Source: JBBDIJ01 sp040880485
GTDB taxonomy: Bacteria > Bacteroidota > Rhodothermia > Balneolales > Balneolaceae
Direction: 5' to 3'
Assembly (NCBI GenBank): GCA_040880485.1
Contig: JBBDIJ010000014.1
Coordinates: 41,491 to 105,490, forward strand
DNA: 64,000 nt
In this document: piece after piece, positions 62,541-64,000 of the stretch
How positions within the stretch are numbered: the first letter of the stretch is position 1
Layout: the number at the start of each line of letters is the position of its first letter
Made by a program: the position numbers and the translations under genes
The notes under the pieces: model-generated
What the model was told of the DNA's origin: nothing
Seen by the model: only the letters and a program-made list of their open reading frames with translations
The model's database searches: none

Positions 62541-62965
62541 AAACGGAGGGCAGGCTGGCTGCTATAGATGTGGGGCGTCGCAGAGTCGGTATCGCCCGGA
62601 CCGATCTTCTTCAGCTTTCGCCGAATACGGTGGGGACATTTGAACCGGATGAAGCTATTGATGAGTTGGTCCGACAGGTAGAAGAGGAGGGTGTGACAGG
62701 TATTGTTACCGGCTGGCCACTGACTCCGGATGGCAGGGAGGGGGAAGCAACCCAAATGGTGGAGTCGTTTGTCCGCCGCCTTAAAAAAAAATTACCGGAT
62801 TGCCCCATTCGGTATGTAGATGAACGATATACCTCCAGAGAGGCTGTGGATCAGCTCGTTCGTTCCGGTGTTCCCAAAAAGAAGCGAAGACAGAAAGGAC
62901 GTATCGATCGGGCTGCTGCTGCAATCATTCTTCAGCAATTTCTTGATTCAGATCAGGAGATCTGA
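62537..62965 (+). CDS. ruvX: Putative Holliday junction resolvase RuvX/YqgF
   Basis: 142 residues of the RNase H-like YqgF fold: AAIDVGRRRVGIARTD near 9-22 with the first catalytic Asp, GIVTGWPLTPDGREGE near 53, YVDERYTSREA near 93, and RIDRAAAAIILQQFLD at the end. The family processes 16S rRNA 5' ends and/or resolves recombination junctions. The start is TTG at 62537, overlapping the HU stop (TTGA). Confidence 0.94.
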   Translation: MKTEGRLAAIDVGRRRVGIARTDLLQLSPNTVGTFEPDEAIDELVRQVEEEGVTGIVTGWPLTPDGREGEATQMVESFVRRLKKKLPDCPIRYVDERYTSREAVDQLVRSGVPKKKRRQKGRIDRAAAAIILQQFLDSDQEI

Positions 62966-62995
62966 TACCAAACGAAGAGATAAAATTATCCATTC

Positions 62996-63565
62996 ATGTC
63001 TGTACTGCCTATAGTAATCTGGGATGATCCCGTTTTGCGAAAGCGGGCTGAACCTGTTTCTGCCAATAGCGAGGAGCTACAGGCTCTGATCGATGATATG
63101 TTCGAAACGATGTATAATGCCAGTGGGGTGGGGCTTGCTGCGCCCCAGATCGGTAAGTCGATTCGCCTCTTTGTGATGGATGCGGGACCGGTTCTGGAAG
63201 AAGAAGAGACGGACAGAGGCCCGACTGTTCTGATGAACCCGGTAATTGTAGATCATTCCGAAGAGGAAGCAAAGATGGAGGAGGGGTGCCTGAGTATTCC
63301 GGATATAAGAGATGATGTTAGTCGGCCGGTCTCCATCCGTATTCGGTTTCTGGATCGAACCTTTCAGGAACAGGAGTGGGATCTTGATAGTTGGCCTGCC
63401 CGTATTGTTCAGCATGAGCTGGACCATCTGGACGGAGTACTCTTCACCGATCATCTGAGTGCGTTCAGAAGGCGTGTGCATCGATCCCGGCTCTCTAAAC
63501 TTGAGAGGGGAGTGATGGACGTGGATTATCCGGTGTCATTGAAGGGGAGAACTGAAATCGGGTAA
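62996..63565 (+). CDS. def: Peptide deformylase
   Basis: Removes the formyl group from nascent N-termini, using a metal (usually Fe or Zn). 189 residues with all three motifs: GVGLAAPQIG near 41, EGCLSIP near 98 (Cys ligand) and QHELDHLDGVLF near 141 (two His ligands and catalytic Glu). An acidic insert (EEEETDRG) precedes motif 2. Nine bases from fmt, the enzyme that adds the formyl group, the classical def-fmt pairing. Confidence 0.96.
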   Translation: MSVLPIVIWDDPVLRKRAEPVSANSEELQALIDDMFETMYNASGVGLAAPQIGKSIRLFVMDAGPVLEEEETDRGPTVLMNPVIVDHSEEEAKMEEGCLSIPDIRDDVSRPVSIRIRFLDRTFQEQEWDLDSWPARIVQHELDHLDGVLFTDHLSAFRRRVHRSRLSKLERGVMDVDYPVSLKGRTEIG

Positions 63566-63573
63566 CAGGCGCT

Positions 63574-64000
63574 ATGTTGCGAATTGTTTTCATGGGATCA
63601 CCGGAATTTGCACTACCCAGTCTGAAGTTGTTGGCGGCATCTTCGAATGAACTTGTGGCCGTGGCCAGTAATCCGGATCGCCGGCGTGGGCGCAGAGGCA
63701 AACCGGAACCAACACCGGTAAAAGCGTGTGCGTTGGAACTTGGCCTGCCAGTGCTGGATGTGGAGTCGGTTTCGGATGAGGGATTCAAAAATAGTCTGAA
63801 GGAGTTGAAACCCGATTTGCTGGTGATCGTGGCATTCAGAATATTGCCCGCATCCATTCTGGAAATCCCGTCAGTTGGTTCCGTGAATCTGCACGCCTCG
63901 TTGCTGCCAAAATATCGGGGAGCCGCTCCTATTCATCATGCTATTCTGAATGGAGAGGCAGAGACCGGGTGTAGTATCTTTTTTCTTGAAGAGTCTGTGG
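63574..64000 (+). CDS. fmt: Methionyl-tRNA formyltransferase, 5' part
   Basis: Formylates initiator Met-tRNA using 10-formyltetrahydrofolate. The window shows the first 142 codons: MLRIVFMGSPEFALPSL, then RRRGRRGKP, and the catalytic region LHASLLPKYRGAAPIHHAI with Asn-His of the N-His-Asp triad (SVNLHASLLP). The gene runs off the right edge; the normal length is about 310 residues. It follows def with eight bases between them. Confidence 0.95.
   Translation, partial: MLRIVFMGSPEFALPSLKLLAASSNELVAVASNPDRRRGRRGKPEPTPVKACALELGLPVLDVESVSDEGFKNSLKELKPDLLVIVAFRILPASILEIPSVGSVNLHASLLPKYRGAAPIHHAILNGEAETGCSIFFLEESV

Overview
The window comes from a Gram-negative bacterium of the Bacteroidota/FCB side, most likely the Balneolota/Rhodothermota lineage (a Balneola/Rhodohalobacter-type organism). 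This is an inference from gene content and style: GC around 50%, few purine-rich ribosome binding sites, TonB-dependent and porin-like outer membrane proteins, a BtuB plus BtuG-like pair under a cobalamin riboswitch, ArsS, and many PAS-type sensor kinases. No rRNA or marker set is present to prove it.

Layout. 0-14.3 kb is ordinary chromosome: a J-domain co-chaperone and ClpB (protein disaggregation), an M29 aminopeptidase, a lone ABC ATPase, an acidic protein of unknown function, a ThuA-type lipoprotein, RarA, an OmpR-type two-component pair, an orphan receiver and a Ycf48-like propeller lipoprotein.

14.4-27.9 kb is a patchwork accessory region. It starts with an arsenic locus (arsR, metallophosphoesterase, arsD, arsA) controlled by two copies of one palindromic operator. 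The locus breaks off in a universal stress protein gene cut by an internally deleted IS3-family element. The other end of that element lies in the 3' end of a Fic gene that has four 15-bp repeats at its promoter. A tyrosine recombinase fragment lies next to tRNA-Leu(TAA). An AT-rich operon follows: small monooxygenase, stand-alone CarH/LitR-like cobalamin photosensor module, histidine kinase. After it come an InlB-repeat/CARDB lipoprotein, a second and shortened Fic gene with its own palindrome, and a pair of related membrane proteins.

27.9-35.9 kb holds a mercuric-reductase-like flavoprotein convergent with arsS, a hipBA toxin-antitoxin pair, a response regulator/kinase/outer-membrane-protein operon and a hipA fragment. 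35.9-45.1 kb holds an aldo/keto reductase, a DUF389 membrane protein, a large propeller-PHP metallohydrolase, a CPC-type heavy-metal ATPase with a small membrane protein, a dienelactone-hydrolase-like enzyme, a decayed ORF and an MscS channel.

45.1-48.7 kb is a cobalamin uptake unit (riboswitch, btuB, btuG-like). 48.8-59.7 kb is a signalling block: three soluble or weakly membrane-bound PAS kinases of two families (HisKA_2 and HisKA_3), a NarL-type regulator, a lone receiver and a small beta-barrel, with proBA inserted. 59.8-64 kb is housekeeping: RelA/SpoT, an HU-like protein, RuvX, peptide deformylase and the 5' part of fmt.

The points most worth attention are the ArsD protein with a carboxymuconolactone-decarboxylase-like extension, the matched ArsR operators, the IS-mediated truncation of the arsenic locus, the two Fic genes with separate promoter repeats, and the B12 photosensor-kinase operon. 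Nothing here can be called a wholly new system from sequence alone.
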